A stretch of DNA of 64,000 nucleotides from Larus michahellis (lineage: Eukaryota > Chordata > Aves > Charadriiformes > Laridae): contig NC_133903.1 in NCBI RefSeq assembly GCF_964199755.1, positions 7,457,001 through 7,521,000 on the forward strand, read 5' to 3'. Below the pieces are notes generated by a model, which made no database searches, was not told the origin of the DNA, and saw nothing but the letters and a program-made list of their open reading frames with translations. A program made the translations under genes and the position numbers. Position 1 is the stretch's first letter, and every line of letters starts with the position of its first letter. This document shows, one piece after another, positions 12,606 through 25,592 of this stretch.

Positions 12606-12959
12606 GGAGCATGTCGGAAAGCGGGTAGGGCAGACAACGCAGCGCGGAGTTCTGCTGGATGCTGGATAGGTGTCTCAAAATGACGGGGGAGGGCTTCCCC
12701 TCCCCTGCACACTCGGGCGACGGGCAGAGGGGAGCACTAGCCCTCGTCTGTGCCCTCCCTGATGGCTTTTGGTGCTCAGTTCCCGCGGCTGGTGGCCGTT
12801 CCTGAGCCAGTTCAGCACCGCAAGCCTGCTGAATCCAGTAAGCATTGCAGGGTATATACAGTGTGTGTTACACGTCTATAGCACAGCAGGTAATTCAGAT
12901 ATCTTGGAGAGAGATGAAGAACGTACTTTTCAGTGCATTTTTTAAATGCTAACCATAGT

Positions 12960-13042
12960 AAAGTCATCGGGCTTCAATGCCACTTGCACCCTGCACTGGT
13001 CCGGGGCAGTAGTCATGAGGTCAATCCTGTCATTCTATGATG
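12960..13042 (+). repeat. Possible CR1 LINE 3'-end fossil
   Basis: The segment ends with cattctatgatgg, which resembles the terminal ATTCTATGA repeat of avian CR1 elements, preceded by a diverged tail. Only the 3' tip is visible, and the match is short enough to be chance. Confidence 0.25.
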
Positions 13043-15189
13043 GTTTCTCAGAGATCCAATGGCTCCTCAGGGATCTGAACTGAAGAACATCACTGCAATA
13101 AAGTATCTATGCAGTCAAAGGAAGAGGACATCTCTCCAAAACCAAACCCAGCCCCGTTCAAAAGCGGTGCAGAAGAAGGTGTGGTAGCTAATAATTTTAC
13201 AGGGACCGTAATTTGTTCATGTTTAATACGTGCTGCGTTACTGCATTATGGTATGTATGGAACATGGCCCCAGCCATCAGCCCAGGGGAGGATACAAGGA
13301 AGCTCAAATCAAACATGGAACTTGTTCCGTGCCGGATCACTTAACTCTGCAAACCAGAGCTGGTGGTTCCTGTCCGGCCGAGCAGGGATTTTTCACCATG
13401 AACACAGCAAAGGTGTATGTGTGTGGTTGTCTGTGCAAGAGGTGAAAGCCTAGCATCAATCTGGAGGCTGTCTGACCCCCAGAAAAATGGAGGAGACTTG
13501 GGGGAAGCAGTGGACAGGTGCACAGTGCCCAATGCTTCCCTGCAGCAAGTGGCCTGGGGAGGGACACTTGGGAGGCAAGGACCGAAAGACAGAGCAGTAA
13601 ATCTTGCACATCCTCCAGAGACAGGGGCTCAGTGGGGGCTAATACCCGAAGTGCCAACCAAAGGCGCTTTCTCCTGAGATTTGCTGATCCGGACAAAACT
13701 TTCAGCAGGGTTTTTCGTAAATGAGAACAAGAGCATCTTGCTCTTAATTTATCCAATTCCATTAATTCTTGCAGCCATTCACACCCTTTAAAATATTATT
13801 CCTGTGTAACATTTAAGTTCAGTGCAGCAAATTGCTCCAGCTGAGCCTTGGTGTCAAGCACACAAGCGTCCCCGGGAGTCCCCAGGACTGCCCACGTGCT
13901 AAACTGAAGCCACAGTCTGTTCAATCACGGCTCTTGCAGCAATTACTGTCTTTATGAAAACCTCTGGAAGTTCTGGCAGCTACCTCTGTGAGACGGGCTG
14001 CTGCCTCCCCTGTACAGGTGAGTCGCCCACCCTCAGAGAGGTTGCACCCCTTGAACAGCCGCCCTGATGCCAGGGTGAGACGCATTTTGTACTTGTCGGA
14101 AGCAGCTTGCACAGCCGAGCAGAGCTGCCTTCTATCCAGAGCTCCTGCCGCCTTTCAGGGCTGCACCCTGAAAGGGTGCCTCCACCGGCTTTTGCTGCTC
14201 CTTCAGCTGTTCCCCAGCGTTCCCCAGTGCCCCCCAGTGCTCCGACGGCGAGCGTGCTGGGGAGCTGCCGTCCTGACACTCTACAGCAGGCATTGTGTTA
14301 GTGGGGCCCTGTCAACTGGCGGGCTCAGGAAATCTGCCTGGCAGCTTTCAAGGGAGAAACCACAACAAAAAGGGGTGGGAGAGAGACATGCTAGCTGTCC
14401 GCAAGCATCCAAAGAGTGCAAGCAGCAGGGAGGCAGAACAATTGTTTGGGGTGGTACCAGACAAACGACGGGAGCCTCAGAGCCTACTACCCCCGCTGTT
14501 CCTCTTCTGTGAATAGACCTGGGGGAGCGGAGGGCCGTGGGGGCATGTTTGCCTCTCTCGGTGGCTGGCCTTGCCTAAAACTTGTCTCTTTGTTGGTGTA
14601 AAACACCCTTGCTGGAGTCATCCTGTGTGTGCACACTCACTTTGGGGCCAGGTCATGGGTTTTCACCATGCGCTGCATGATGGCTGCTGCGGTCCTGCAT
14701 GCCCCAGCTCCTGCAAGCAGGTGGAACGCAGGTATCTTTCCTTTGCCTAAGAGAAAACAGCTGATTATCGCTGAGCTCCCTCCATCTCAGGCACACTGTA
14801 ACCTTCGAAAGCTCAGGAAAGAGGAGGATGACTAGCCAAAGGTGACAGTGAACTTGCTTTTTAACCATGTAGGATTTTTTGAAGCCTCTTGTGATTTCAG
14901 GCACGTACGATTCTCTAGGGAACAAGGGACGGACCCACCAGCACTGGGGGTACACCCACTGTGGGTTATGAAGCCTGTGCTACACCTCCAGAGCTGCTCA
15001 CCGCCTCCCTGCTCTAGCGGGTGTGCTTTGATCCAGGACGGTCCTGATCCAACAAAGTCCGTAAGCACCTGCGTGGTTTTAGGTCTGTGCATTGTCCCGC
15101 TGAAACCAACAGAGCGATATCAGTTTATATCAGCTGGGGCTCTGGCTTTCCTTATCCAAATGCTGTTACAAACCTTAAATAAGATGACT

Positions 15190-15690
15190 GACAGCATCTG
15201 ATTTCACTCCTTGGCATGGTACTTAAGGTATATGAGAATTTACTTTACGAAAACATTTTGTGCCTTTTGGACTTCAAATCTGCTTGAAAGACACATCATC
15301 TTTTGCATGATGTATTGTGCCCAAAATAGCTCAGCAGTTACTACTTCCTCATGTGACTACGATGTATTTATTTCCGCTGCTTTAATTGTAAATTGCTTTT
15401 TGGGTTTTTTTTTTTCCATTTCTTCTGTACTGATGCCCATATTTCTTCAGATAACAGCAAGGAGAAAATATCCTGTGTATGGATTGTAATAAGCAGATTA
15501 GATCACTAATGTAATCCAGCAGATGTAATGAAGTTAAGGGCTCTGCCCCAAAAGCCAGGGCTGCCAAACTGTAATGAGGGCAACAAACAAGGAAATAATT
15601 GAGTGAGTGGGAAAGGAGACAGCAAATCTCGATACAGCTGCAAGAGAATAATTTGTTCACATTGTATCACAATTTTTGATCTTGGAGGAA
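15190..15690. other. AT-rich block, candidate conserved non-coding element
   Basis: A 500-bp CpG-poor block in GC-rich surroundings. It includes gctttaattgtaaattgc, ggattgtaataagcagattagatcactaatgtaatcc (read in two halves), aactgtaatgagg and ggaaataattgag. TAAT/ATTA and GATTA cores recur every 20-40 bp and no sustained coding frame exists. It resembles a developmental enhancer core by composition. Confidence 0.3.
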
Positions 15691-17059
15691 GGTCTCGTTG
15701 CTGAGTCGGGGCAGATTTTAAAACACAAACTGCAGAAAATGATGGAAGTGGAAAATGTACTCTGGGGCTGGGAGGCTGTTGCTCACTGCGAGGCTGGGAA
15801 TGGCTTGTTGTGGGGAAGGGATTCTTCTGGTTCCTCCTACTGGCAAGCAAATGGAGAGTTTCTCAACACTGTTTACTTGAAGTAGAATTAAAACCCCAAC
15901 TAAGAGAGTGTTAATTCTCCCTGTCCCACCAGTCCTGCAGGCTGAACGCACCCAGAACATCAGCAGTGGCAGATACACTGTGGTCAGCAAAACGTGACAG
16001 AGCTGTGGCCGGCCGGGAATGTCGCTGCTGCCTCCAGGCCCCTCCGGCCAGATCCTGAAAGCGCTGCAGATGTCTTCAGCGGCGGCCGGGCAGCCCTGAA
16101 ATCCCACTGTGCACGGCCGGACCCCGCGGAACCCCCTCTCCAGCAGTGTATTTCTATACATTAAAGCTCTGCCATGGCCTGGCGCAGAAAGCAGCTCGTG
16201 AGGAGAGGGCTGTGCTCCCCACAGCCTTGTGCTGCAGCCATCGTGCTCTGCAAAAATCCTCTGCACAAGCAACCGCGCTGGACTTCACATAAGATGTGAT
16301 GGCAGCTGCTTTTTAAACACACTCTGGGAGCAAGTCTCTTCACTGCATTGCCCTCCCACACTGTTGCGTTTTCTCTTGCTCAGGGATCCTCCGTCATGTT
16401 TACCCACGGGGCAGTGGGTGGGCAGGAGCAGTGGGGACATCTTGTCACCCAGGTGGGTCCGTGGCCCATGGTGGGGAAGCTCTGCGCAGATGGAAGTTGG
16501 TTTTGGAGCTGGCATAGCTGGGCCAGCACTGGGAGCCTTCTGCCTCCAGCAGCACATGTCTACTGTACCTTCTGTGTGGTTTGAAGAAGGCAGGAAAAAA
16601 TACCTCTCTTGAACTTTCTGACCCCTTGCCATGGGCTTTGGTCTGTTTGGAGGGCAGCCGTATTCATGTATGGCCGTAGTGCTCGGTTTGCTGTTATTTC
16701 GCTGTTTAAAAAGTACTCCTGCTTGATGGAAGGAGCAGAGCTTGCCCTCAGCAGGTGTCCAGGGGGAGAGAACCGTCCCTGGGATAAGGGTACCCCAGAG
16801 GAGGTGAAGACCTCCATTTCTCCTGGAAGGAAACGGTTGCTCTCTGGCTGTATTTCGTGTGCCCCTCGCTCTGCAGATGCCCCACGTGTGTGTGATGGGA
16901 CAGCCCGTCCTGCAAAGGGGCTACCTGAAGAGTGACCCCCACAGGAGCCGTCTCCTTCCACCCAGGCCTGGCTTCTGCCTTGCCTCCCGCTACGAGCGCT
17001 CCCCGGCTGTAACCCACCACCCAGACCCCCACTCAGATCCAGAAACCCCCCATCATCCC

Positions 17060-17400
17060 CCAAGCCCCCCACCGTAGCGGCAGGACGTCACCGGGGGCAC
17101 AGACCGGCCCTGTCGGGGGTTGCGGGGAGAAAGCTGGGGTGGGGATGGGGCTTCCCCGGCCCCGGGCACAGGGACCCGGCGGGACAGGGCAGGACGAGAC
17201 GGGCGGGCTCAGCCCCTCACCGCGGCCGCCGGGCGCTGCGGAGCCGGTCCGCGGGCCCCTGGCGCCCTCTAGCACCGCCTCCCCGCGCTCCTCCGGAGTG
17301 AAAACCGCGGGGAAAGGCTTGAGCAGCCCCGCAAAGCAAACGTGGCCTGAACCGGGATGCAAATGGAGCCAGCCGGGTGCAGCAAGCCCCGGGCAGCCCG
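17060..17400. promoter_or_regulatory. Orphan CpG island with CTCF-like and octamer motifs
   Basis: A compact CpG island roughly midway between the PKD1 and RAB26 promoters, with no annotated-type gene attached. It contains ctggcgccctctagca (17260-17275), close to the reverse complement of the CTCF core, and a perfect octamer ATGCAAAT at 17357-17364. On the minus strand a possible splice donor, GCG|GTGAGG, falls near 17220 after an open GC-rich stretch, so a non-coding first exon is possible. Insulator, orphan promoter or enhancer roles cannot be separated from sequence. Confidence 0.4.
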
Positions 17401-17899
17401 GGCTGTCCCTGCCGCCAGTGACGGACACCGCTGGGGGGTGAGGATGATCCCAACTCCTGCCCTCGGCCTCCCACTCGCACATGTGTGCACGCACCAAGAG
17501 CGGCACAGAATCCATATAGTCAGTGCTATCCACCTGTGACGGACCGATGGCTGTGCAGGGCAATTATCCTGGCTCAACCATAAAGAGCAGAGCCGTCTCA
17601 TACCACGTCCCAAACAGATTTCATCTGCGCTGCATGAATTAAGCAGCAATTTGCCCACCAAATGGCTCCCAGCTGCACGTCTGCACTCACTGGGCACAGG
17701 ATGCTGTGGACAAGGCAAGGAGGCATCGGCTGGACACAGCTGTCCCAGCAGCGCGGGGTGCCCACAGCCAGGTGGGACGGATGCTACCACCTGGCAAAGG
17801 GACCCCCCCCTCCCCAGAGTGTGCTTGGGGTCCGTGCTCTCCAGCGAGCCATGTGGTTGTCTTTTACTGCTGGGTTTTCAACTGCTCGGGGCTGAGCTG

Positions 17900-18160
17900 A
17901 GTCAGCACAAGCCCCTCTTGGGCTTTTTCTGGATGATTTTTGTGGACAATTTCAGCTCAGGAAGTGAATTTATTCATGCTGATCGTTTTCATCCGTTTGA
18001 CGTAGTGTGAATGCAAAAGAGAGCCAAGCGGTTTTGGTGACAACACTTCCTGCTCGGTAACTAATTGGTGGCAATTCTGTTTTTATTTACCAAACACCCT
18101 TTCAAAGCAAACAAAACTTTATGATTTCTCTCATAATATTTTCCAACTTTCAGGGCTTTC
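17900..18160. other. AT-rich block, candidate conserved non-coding element
   Basis: Contains gaatttattcatgctgatcg, ggtaactaattggtggcaattc, ttatttaccaaacac (forkhead-like) and ctcataatattttcc, with very few CpG after the first 100 bp. There is no coding frame. Candidate status rests on composition and motif density only. Confidence 0.25.
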
Positions 18161-18999
18161 AGGGGTCTTTGGCTGATGGAGGGACACTCCCATCAGGTTG
18201 AACTTGCAAATTTTTGGTTTCTGGCTGTGGGTGCTCTCCGGCTGTTCCCACTCAGTTCTCCCCCCCATCAGCTCCTTGGAGAGCACGGTGCACACCAGAA
18301 GGATTTAAAGGTACTTGGGATTTTCCTATATGTAGGTCCCTGCCTGCCAGCAAAGGCAAGGTCAGAGGGTTGCTGTGACTGGAGACAGGATAGAGAAGTG
18401 GTTTGTCCTGGGGCACTTGTTAATCAGAAGCTTCCCGGGGAGCATGCTTGGAGCTGTGAGGCCCACCCGAGAGCCGGCCACATGCTGGCAGCGCCCAGAG
18501 GACGCCACATGCTCTGCCTGCACAGGCTGTACCACACATCGCTGCTCGGGGAGGACGTGAGCTTTGGGACAGGGGCCAGGTGGCAGGGCCAGCATGGTAG
18601 GGGGCTTTCAGCCACGAGGCTGGCTTTATGTCACCTTTGGCCGTCACATACCCCAGTCGCGCCGAGAGCTCACGCTGCTGAAATCCCCTCTGCTGGCTGC
18701 AGGTGCATCAGTGCTGGCAGCAGGGACAAACCAGCCCCAGTTTCTTACTTCTTGTGTTGCTGGAAAAGTCCAAAGCGCAGGGAGGGAATAATGAATTCAG
18801 CCGGGAAGATGCTGATGAACACTGGCTGCCGGAGCCACTAGGAGGGCTGCTCTGCATGGTGGGTACCCCCCAGGGGTCCAGCCTCGCTGCCCCAGGGCTG
18901 ACTGTAGGATGCGACCAGCCAGGGCAGTGGGCAGTGAGGGGGCAGTGGCATCCGTCCGGCCACAGCACGGTCCCCCCGAATTGCTGCTGCTCTGGGCCT

Positions 19000-19013
19000 G
19001 TTGCTATAGCAAT
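19000..19013. promoter_or_regulatory. RFX X-box-like palindrome
   Basis: gttgctatagcaat is a near-perfect inverted repeat matching the RFX consensus GTTGCYATRGCAAC at all but the last base. RFX factors drive ciliary and neuroendocrine genes. It lies about 7.2 kb from the PKD1 ATG and about 7.5 kb from the RAB26 ATG. Binding is inferred. Confidence 0.4.
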
Positions 19014-20019
19014 GCTGATGTCGCAGCGCCGTCAGGAGGCATTGCAGTGCTGGAGTTGGCATCTTTCACTGAGGCGAGTTGAAGCCATCGTGGGTTTTAG
19101 CTGCGTAAAAAGTCAGGGAGCAGACAGAACTGCTCATTTCCCCACCGCGGGTCTTCAGGAAGCCGTATTTCCTCACCCTCAGCTTTTGCGCTCACTATTG
19201 TGGCATCACCCTGCCCTGCACAAGGGGAAGGCTCCCAGGCTGCTGCAGAGAGCCCAGCAGAAGCATTGCCTGTACCAAGCCTGGGGTGTAATGGTCCCGT
19301 CTCCACTGCAGATGCCATCGAGAGAGCAGGTGAAGGCTGGGGCTTCCCCTCCCCTCGGCAAAGGGACCCCTGTGACCATTCACACCCAGCAAGTGGGGTG
19401 CAGTAAACACGCCGATCAAGCTGAAGCCAGAGGGCAGCCGCCAAGAGGCACAGCAGCAGAAATGTGTGTTCAAAACCTTTAGGACAGGCTGAGTTTAAGG
19501 CTTCTTCCACCCTCCTCCAGCTTGGTAAAGCCTGGGGTACCAGCATGCTGGCAGAGAGAGAGGGTGTTCCCGGAAACGCTGGTACCGTCGCACCACAATA
19601 CATCTGCTTTTGAGAAGCCGGCTTGGAAAAGTCACTTGCCAGCAGTTTTTTGGCTTTGAATTGGCTGTAGCTGGTTGCATGTGGCTGTGCCTCGCTCCCT
19701 GCCTTCCCCAGGCAGAACAGATCGCTTCCACGTGTGCTCAACTGGTCAGATGCAATTAGTCCCTCTGATCGCAGAAGGACTACTAATGCAAAGCAGGCAA
19801 AATGTTTGCAGGGCTGGGACAAACCTTAACTGCACTAGGGAAGGGGCTGTTTCCAGCAATAAAGAAGAAACGCTTTTAAACAGACCAGGAAATTGTAAAA
19901 TTGCGGAAAAAGAAGGCAAGAGAAGGCTGCCTGAGGGGATCTACCGAAGCTGATGGCATTTCAGAGCGCAGGGTGCCCGGAAACATCAGGCTCTGGGTTG
20001 GTCATGCTGCTCACGCAGT

Positions 20020-20180
20020 GTCATCTTGAAGAAAAAAGTAATTGCCCAAACTTACTAGAGTTCTGTTAAGACAATATGTTAACAAACACCATTAATACAC
20101 TAAGCTGCATCTTCATCGTCCAGATTATTAATTACCTGGAGCAGTGCCACTTGCAAACAGCTCAGATGTCATTGCAGGTG
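20020..20180. other. AT-rich block, candidate conserved non-coding element
   Basis: Contains gtaattgcc, gttaacaaacaccattaat and cagattattaattacctgg, dense in ATTA/TTAATTA cores, followed by tgtcattgcagg. No open frame of note. Confidence 0.25.
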
Positions 20181-20490
20181 TGTCAGAGGACGAGCAGAAG
20201 GAGAGAAGCTATTGATCGTTAGGCTGAGAAATACCGCCTGGTGCTGCCCGTGTCTAATCAGCGATCTGCCACCAATTTGCTCTGATGAATGGCTGAACAA
20301 GCCACGGGCACGCATCTGCATCTGCCCTGGCAAGCAGGAGCCCAGCTTTTCATCTGCCAGCTCTGTGACAGCCAAAAATGGGGGGTCCCTGCTGCTCCCC
20401 AGCACCTGTGGCTTTCTCAGGGGCTGGATTTGGTTTTCCCCCCCCAGAGATCTGCCCGTGGAGCAGGATGACTGTCCGGCGGGGGACTGG

Positions 20491-20496
20491 CATATG
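20491..20496. promoter_or_regulatory. CATATG E-box upstream of RAB26
   Basis: A CATATG E-box about 6 kb upstream of the RAB26 start codon. MIST1 (BHLHA15) is known to activate RAB26 in exocrine cells through CATATG-type E-boxes. Further copies lie inside RAB26 intron 2 at 33003, 38275 and 40524. A six-base motif is expected by chance every few kilobases, so this is only a candidate. Confidence 0.2.
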
Positions 20497-23400
20497 CTGC
20501 CTCAGGGGAAGGTGCAGGCGAGCCCAGTGCAGGCAGCGATGCAACGACTCGCTCCGGAGGGCACCTCTTTCCAGCCTGGCCCTCCTCAGTGGTTGACTTA
20601 TTCCCTGGGGCAGCAGCTTTATGAGCCTTTGCACATTTCCATGCTTGCTCATTACTGCTGCTTATTATTTTACAGGGCCCCAGAGCGCTGCAGGCATCCC
20701 GGCGCTGGGGCTGGCCCATGGAACTCTCTAACTCTGCAGTGCCGAACTCGCCATTTCCAAAAAGGAGGGGTTTTTTGGAGGGTTTATCTGCTCAAGCTTC
20801 CTGGGCTCTGCTGCGGTGACTCTGCAGGCAACGCCCCGGGAAGAAGGTAGGCTCGAGGCCACCAGCCGGGCTCGTGCTCCCTGACATGGTCTGGCTGGTG
20901 TGAACCTATCTGGGATGGCAACGGCTGAGTGTGCACAAATAATGGACACACCCCGTGCCATTTATACGCTTGCTTTTGAAACCGTAACCACGCTCTAACC
21001 CTTCCCACTATCAGGATGTGTCTGTATATGGCTACAAAATATCTTGGATGGTTTTAAGGGGAGATGTTATATTTCTAAAGTATTTGATGCTGCTGAGGCA
21101 TGTCTGAAAAGCATTTAAAATTTACAAAATAGCCTGAAAATATCTCATATTTGGGAGGCTGAGAGTTTGTTGCTCGGCCCTCTCTCTATCTCAGCAGGAC
21201 ACATTTCAAAGGCCCTTTGAACATCCAACTCTTTATCACGTTTGAAAGCTCTCGTGGGTGACTGCTGGAGCTGGGGACTTTTCTGCACTCGATCCTCTGC
21301 TGGCTAAAACCTTGGCTCCTTTCAATCTTGGCACAAGGAAAATTAATTTCCTGGCCTCAGCCCAGTGCAGGCTCATTAGGAACTGGCACGATCACCCCTT
21401 TGTGTGCAGGAGGGGACGGCGGGGGCCCGGGGCAGCACCACGGTTCCCTGGGGATGCCCATGGGGAAATGCCAGGGACAGAAGAGGTGCCAGGCGGGGCC
21501 CGTGTCCCGCCACGCTGCTGGCAGGGAGGTGGGATGCTGACCTGCAGGGAGCAAAACCCTTCAGGGGAAAGGGGGGGTTCCCTGTGTTTGCTGGGGTTTG
21601 TTTTATTTTACGGTGTCAGGAGCCACACTGTGCCCTGCTCAGCCCTGGCTACTGCTGCCACCTCCCAGTGCCATGGGTGATACTGGGGTGCCGACCCTGG
21701 AGCAGGGCAGAGGGGGAAGCCATGCCCAATGTCTCATTTGCCAGCTCGAGCCCAGGACAGCCAGCCGGTTACACCAAAGGGCTCTCGCTCTGCTCTGGAG
21801 GAGGGGACCGAGCCACTTGGGCTCGGCAGCTCTGCCAGACTCAGGAGCAGGGGAGGGGACTCAGACCCACAGGGCTGCACTTGGGGCAGAGACCCTGTCC
21901 CGTCCTCCTGCCGCCCCTGGAAATGGTGTCTTGGCAGTGATTTGGGTGGTGCTTTTGTGGCTGGTGTAGGTCCTCCTCTTGAACGCTGACAGAGGGTTGC
22001 AGAGTGCTGGGAAAGATGTTTCCTTTGCTTGACTTTGCTTTTTGGAGAGGGAGAAGGGACTAATGGGGGCAGTTTGGCTGGTGAAGGAGTGCTCAGGTTT
22101 GCCCCTGGCCTGCACGTCCTGAAACGGGGCCACAGACAGATAACAGAATCTAACCAGCTCCAGGGTTTACAGACCCCCTTGGGGAGCTGTTTGCTGTTAT
22201 TATCATAAGTTGCTCCAAAAGCAGCAAATTCAGCAATGCATTAATGTGCCAGCCTTGCGGGGCTGGTTTGCAGCATGCCGGAGCTGCCGTCCCTGCCTGT
22301 GGGCTGCACCCTCCTGACCCCCAAAACTCCTGGGGTCCCACCAGCATTGCAGGGCATACGGAGCCCTCCAGCATCGTTGGGCGAGCTGGATCTGCTGGGT
22401 GAGACCGCTGGTGAGAGCCCCATGGCACGGCACATTCAGCAGGACTGACCTTGCAAATAAATTAACTCAAAGACTTAGTGACAAACTGGGCTCTCCAAAC
22501 CTCCTCGGTGCTATGCAGGGAAAATGATGCTGGTGAAAGGCTGGAGGGAACCACAGGTGGAAACTGCCCTTTAGGAGGGATCAGAGAAGCTGAGGAGCCC
22601 AAGATAGAAACAGAAGGATTGGGCACAGCAGAGACCAAAAATGAAATAACCAGACAAAAAGAAGGAGGGTTGCAAGGTAAGACTTGACTTGGCAATGTAA
22701 GAAAGGGAAGAGACAAAAGCAGTCTCCCAGCAAAACGCTGCAACTTAACTTTCACAGCTGCAAAAGGAAAACAATCGCTTCCCACACAAAAATAACTGAT
22801 GGGCTGCGTTGATGAGAAGATGTCTGAGGAATTTCAATTAAAAGCCAGTGACACTGACAAAGGCAACGAGATTGAAGTGTTCAAAGGTAAGTGAGCAATG
22901 GGGAGGGAAGAACAATAAGTGGCGAGGGAGGGAACAGTGCCTGCTCAGCGCTGCGTGGGCTGGGCCCTTCCCAAGGCGGCAGAGAGAAAGTCTTTGCCCG
23001 CTGAACGTGGCAGGGTGCTGGGATCCACCTCCCGCACGCGTCCCGTGCCCTGTGCATGCTCCCTCCGCCTCCCCGCGCCCCCGCACGCCCCTGCGCCTCC
23101 CGCACGGGCTCGGCTCCGCAGGGGGATGCTCTCTGCAGCAGGGCTGGCCCTCTGTCTGACATCTCCGGTGTTCGGATGTGTGATGTCTGCTCATGTGCAA
23201 CGTGAAACCGAGCTCTCTGTGTCTTGCCCAGGTGACGTGTCAGCCCCATCTGTGCAATGTCACCTTTGTCCCCAGCTGCCCTCCTGTGCCTCCCATCCAG
23301 GTGGTGACCACTGCCTTCAGGCCCTTTCTCCGCAACGTCTCTAGGATTTTGGAGTCAGAGCTGTGTGTGTCCTTGGCAAATGGCCCGTAGCAAAACAGAG

Positions 23401-25504
23401 AGCGGGAAGTGCTGGCAGGTTTGTAGGCGAAGAGGAGAAAAGTCCCCTGAACCTTGGCTGGTGGCACCACAATAGGTGACGGCAGAGGCAAGCTGAGCCT
23501 TATTACCAGCAGCACATGGAAAGAGCCTGGTTTTCCTGCAGCCACCAGGCAAAGAAGATGAATATCTTCCAAGACGGCACAGCTGACATCGTCTCTGATG
23601 GGAATAGCTCGTCCTTGCAGCCTGCCTGCTGAAGAGACAGCTCTGCTCCATCTGAGCTGGCAAAAAGAGCCGGGAGCAGGAGGGCAGCAGGCTCGGCACA
23701 CTCCCGGGATGCCAGGAGAGGCATCGCCACAGCCTGGCCAGGACAAGGACAAGGTCCCTGCACGGGGGACAGAGCAGTGAGGAGCAGCTGAGGCCAGGGG
23801 AGCACGGGGGCAGTTGGGGCTTGAGCCAGCGATGGAGCAACCTGGGCCAGCGGGAGGAAGGAGGGATGGCCTCCCACCAAAATATCTCGTTTGGCTCTGA
23901 GCATGGCATGCAACTTCTGGCACAGAGAGAACCCTGCAACTGTCCATGCGGAAGAAAACAGCTAGATTTAAAATCTTGGAGCACACTGTTTGTGCGGAGC
24001 AGCTGGCCAGGGCCCAGTGCTCAGCCCCAGGCAGGCTCTCCGTGTCTCCAGCCCTGTGTGGAGCTGTGTCCCCAGGCAGGAACGGCCGAGCCAAGGACTG
24101 GTGCCATCTCCCGCGAGCCTTAGGCTGCCGCTCAGCCATTGGCATGGGCAGAAGGAGCTGGTGGTGAGATGCCTCTTAGTGCTTGCATTGACAGTCCCTC
24201 ATACGCTGCAATTCAACAGACCTCTTGGGTTGACGGCCCCAATGGGAGCGGGCTGATTTTCTGCCTTTAAAAACAAATCTACTTATGTGTAGATGTAGCA
24301 GAGTAACAGATAGCCACAGTCACGGCCGGTCCCGCTCAGAGCCCTGCCAGATACCGCAATCCTGCTTCCCCAAGGCACGCCGTATCTTCAGGCATTTGTT
24401 GTTCCATTAATCTATTTTTAGCAAATATATCCCCCTTAGTTCAGCTGCAGTTATCTGATTAGTTCCTGTAACTATACGAGGAGCAACATCTCCAGGCGTG
24501 ACTGCGAATTCTGAGCAGACTGTGTTTCTGCACACACGTTTTCTGAAAGAGAGAAACTTGCTGAAGATGCTTTTCCCTGCGGCGCTCATGGATGCGGAGC
24601 TCTGAGCTCCGGCACTGCACGAGGTTGAGTTTCAGGGGCTGGGGGCAGCGGGGCTCAGCACTGCTGCAGGCGCTGGAGCACACGACCTTTGATAAAGGCA
24701 GAATTAACGAGGCACGCTTCCCCGCTGCTGCCCGTGATAAGGGGCCATCCTCATCCGGCGTTGCCCTGATGCGGTGGCGATAAGCAGCTGGCTTTGTTTG
24801 CTTCTGAACACGAGGATGTTGATGGAGATTTCCATCATCATCGACTGTAGCTGAGAGAGGGGAAAAGTCCCCGTGCGTCAGCGGTTACAGCCTGCACGGA
24901 GGTGCCAGGGCTATGTAACCCCTTCCCTGGGGCAGGTAGCACCAGGGAAAAGCTCCACTGTGGCTTTGTTGCTGCACAGGGACTAGTTAAAAACCCTACA
25001 GACACACAGATGGCTCCAACATCGCACTTTGCTCCGAGGCCTCGTCCTCTATTGACTGCAGCTGTCCTGGAAAATCAGATTATAGTGCAAAACTCTGGCA
25101 TCGAGTCTGCTCTGACAAGTCAGGTCGTCCATCTCCTGGCTAGAGTGTCAGGATGAAGAACACATGAAGGGGAGTGGGGGGATAAGCCCCCACCGTGACA
25201 GCTTTTCCTCTGGTCTCAGCTGTGTCTGAGGAGCTGCAAACCCAGAGCTCCTTGGCATTCCCTGGGGCCCATGATGGCCATGGCCATGCCCGAGGCTTGG
25301 AGTGGGAGAAAGGGTGTCTCACCCAGGAGCTCACTGACCTGGCTTGTCTCCCTTGTCTGTGGCCAAAGCCTCCAGAGCTTTATTGCCCGCTCGCACTCCT
25401 TCCTCTGGAGTGCTTTAGGGCTGTTGAACAGGGATTAACTATAGATTTAAATGCTCCCAGGGCAGCAAAGGGAAAAGCTCATCCGTGCCCACAGTGAGAG
25501 CAAC

Positions 25505-25592
25505 CCCTCAGTGTCACCACGGTTGACATCCGAGCTCCAGTATTGGCACCTCAGTGTCACCGTGGCTGGCACTTGAGCTCTGGCGCTGGCCC
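25505..25592. repeat. Diverged tandem duplication, about 45-50 bp unit
   Basis: Two copies beginning cctcagtgtcacc and continuing (a/g)cggttgaca.. or gtggctggca.., each with a later gagctc and ttggca or ctggcc block. Differences are scattered, indicating an old duplication. No function is suggested. Confidence 0.6.

Noticed and set aside
11104-12683. Very long overlapping open frames on both strands (up to 466 codons), some collagen-like
   Set aside because: They follow from extreme GC content and the G-rich minisatellite. All frames are open together and the peptides are periodic or low-complexity; only the PKD1 signal and N-cap frame has family resemblance.
23240-24145. 301-codon minus-strand frame
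   Set aside because: No recognisable domain, no neighbouring exons and no promoter. Overlapping frames of similar length in the same GC-rich stretch point to chance.
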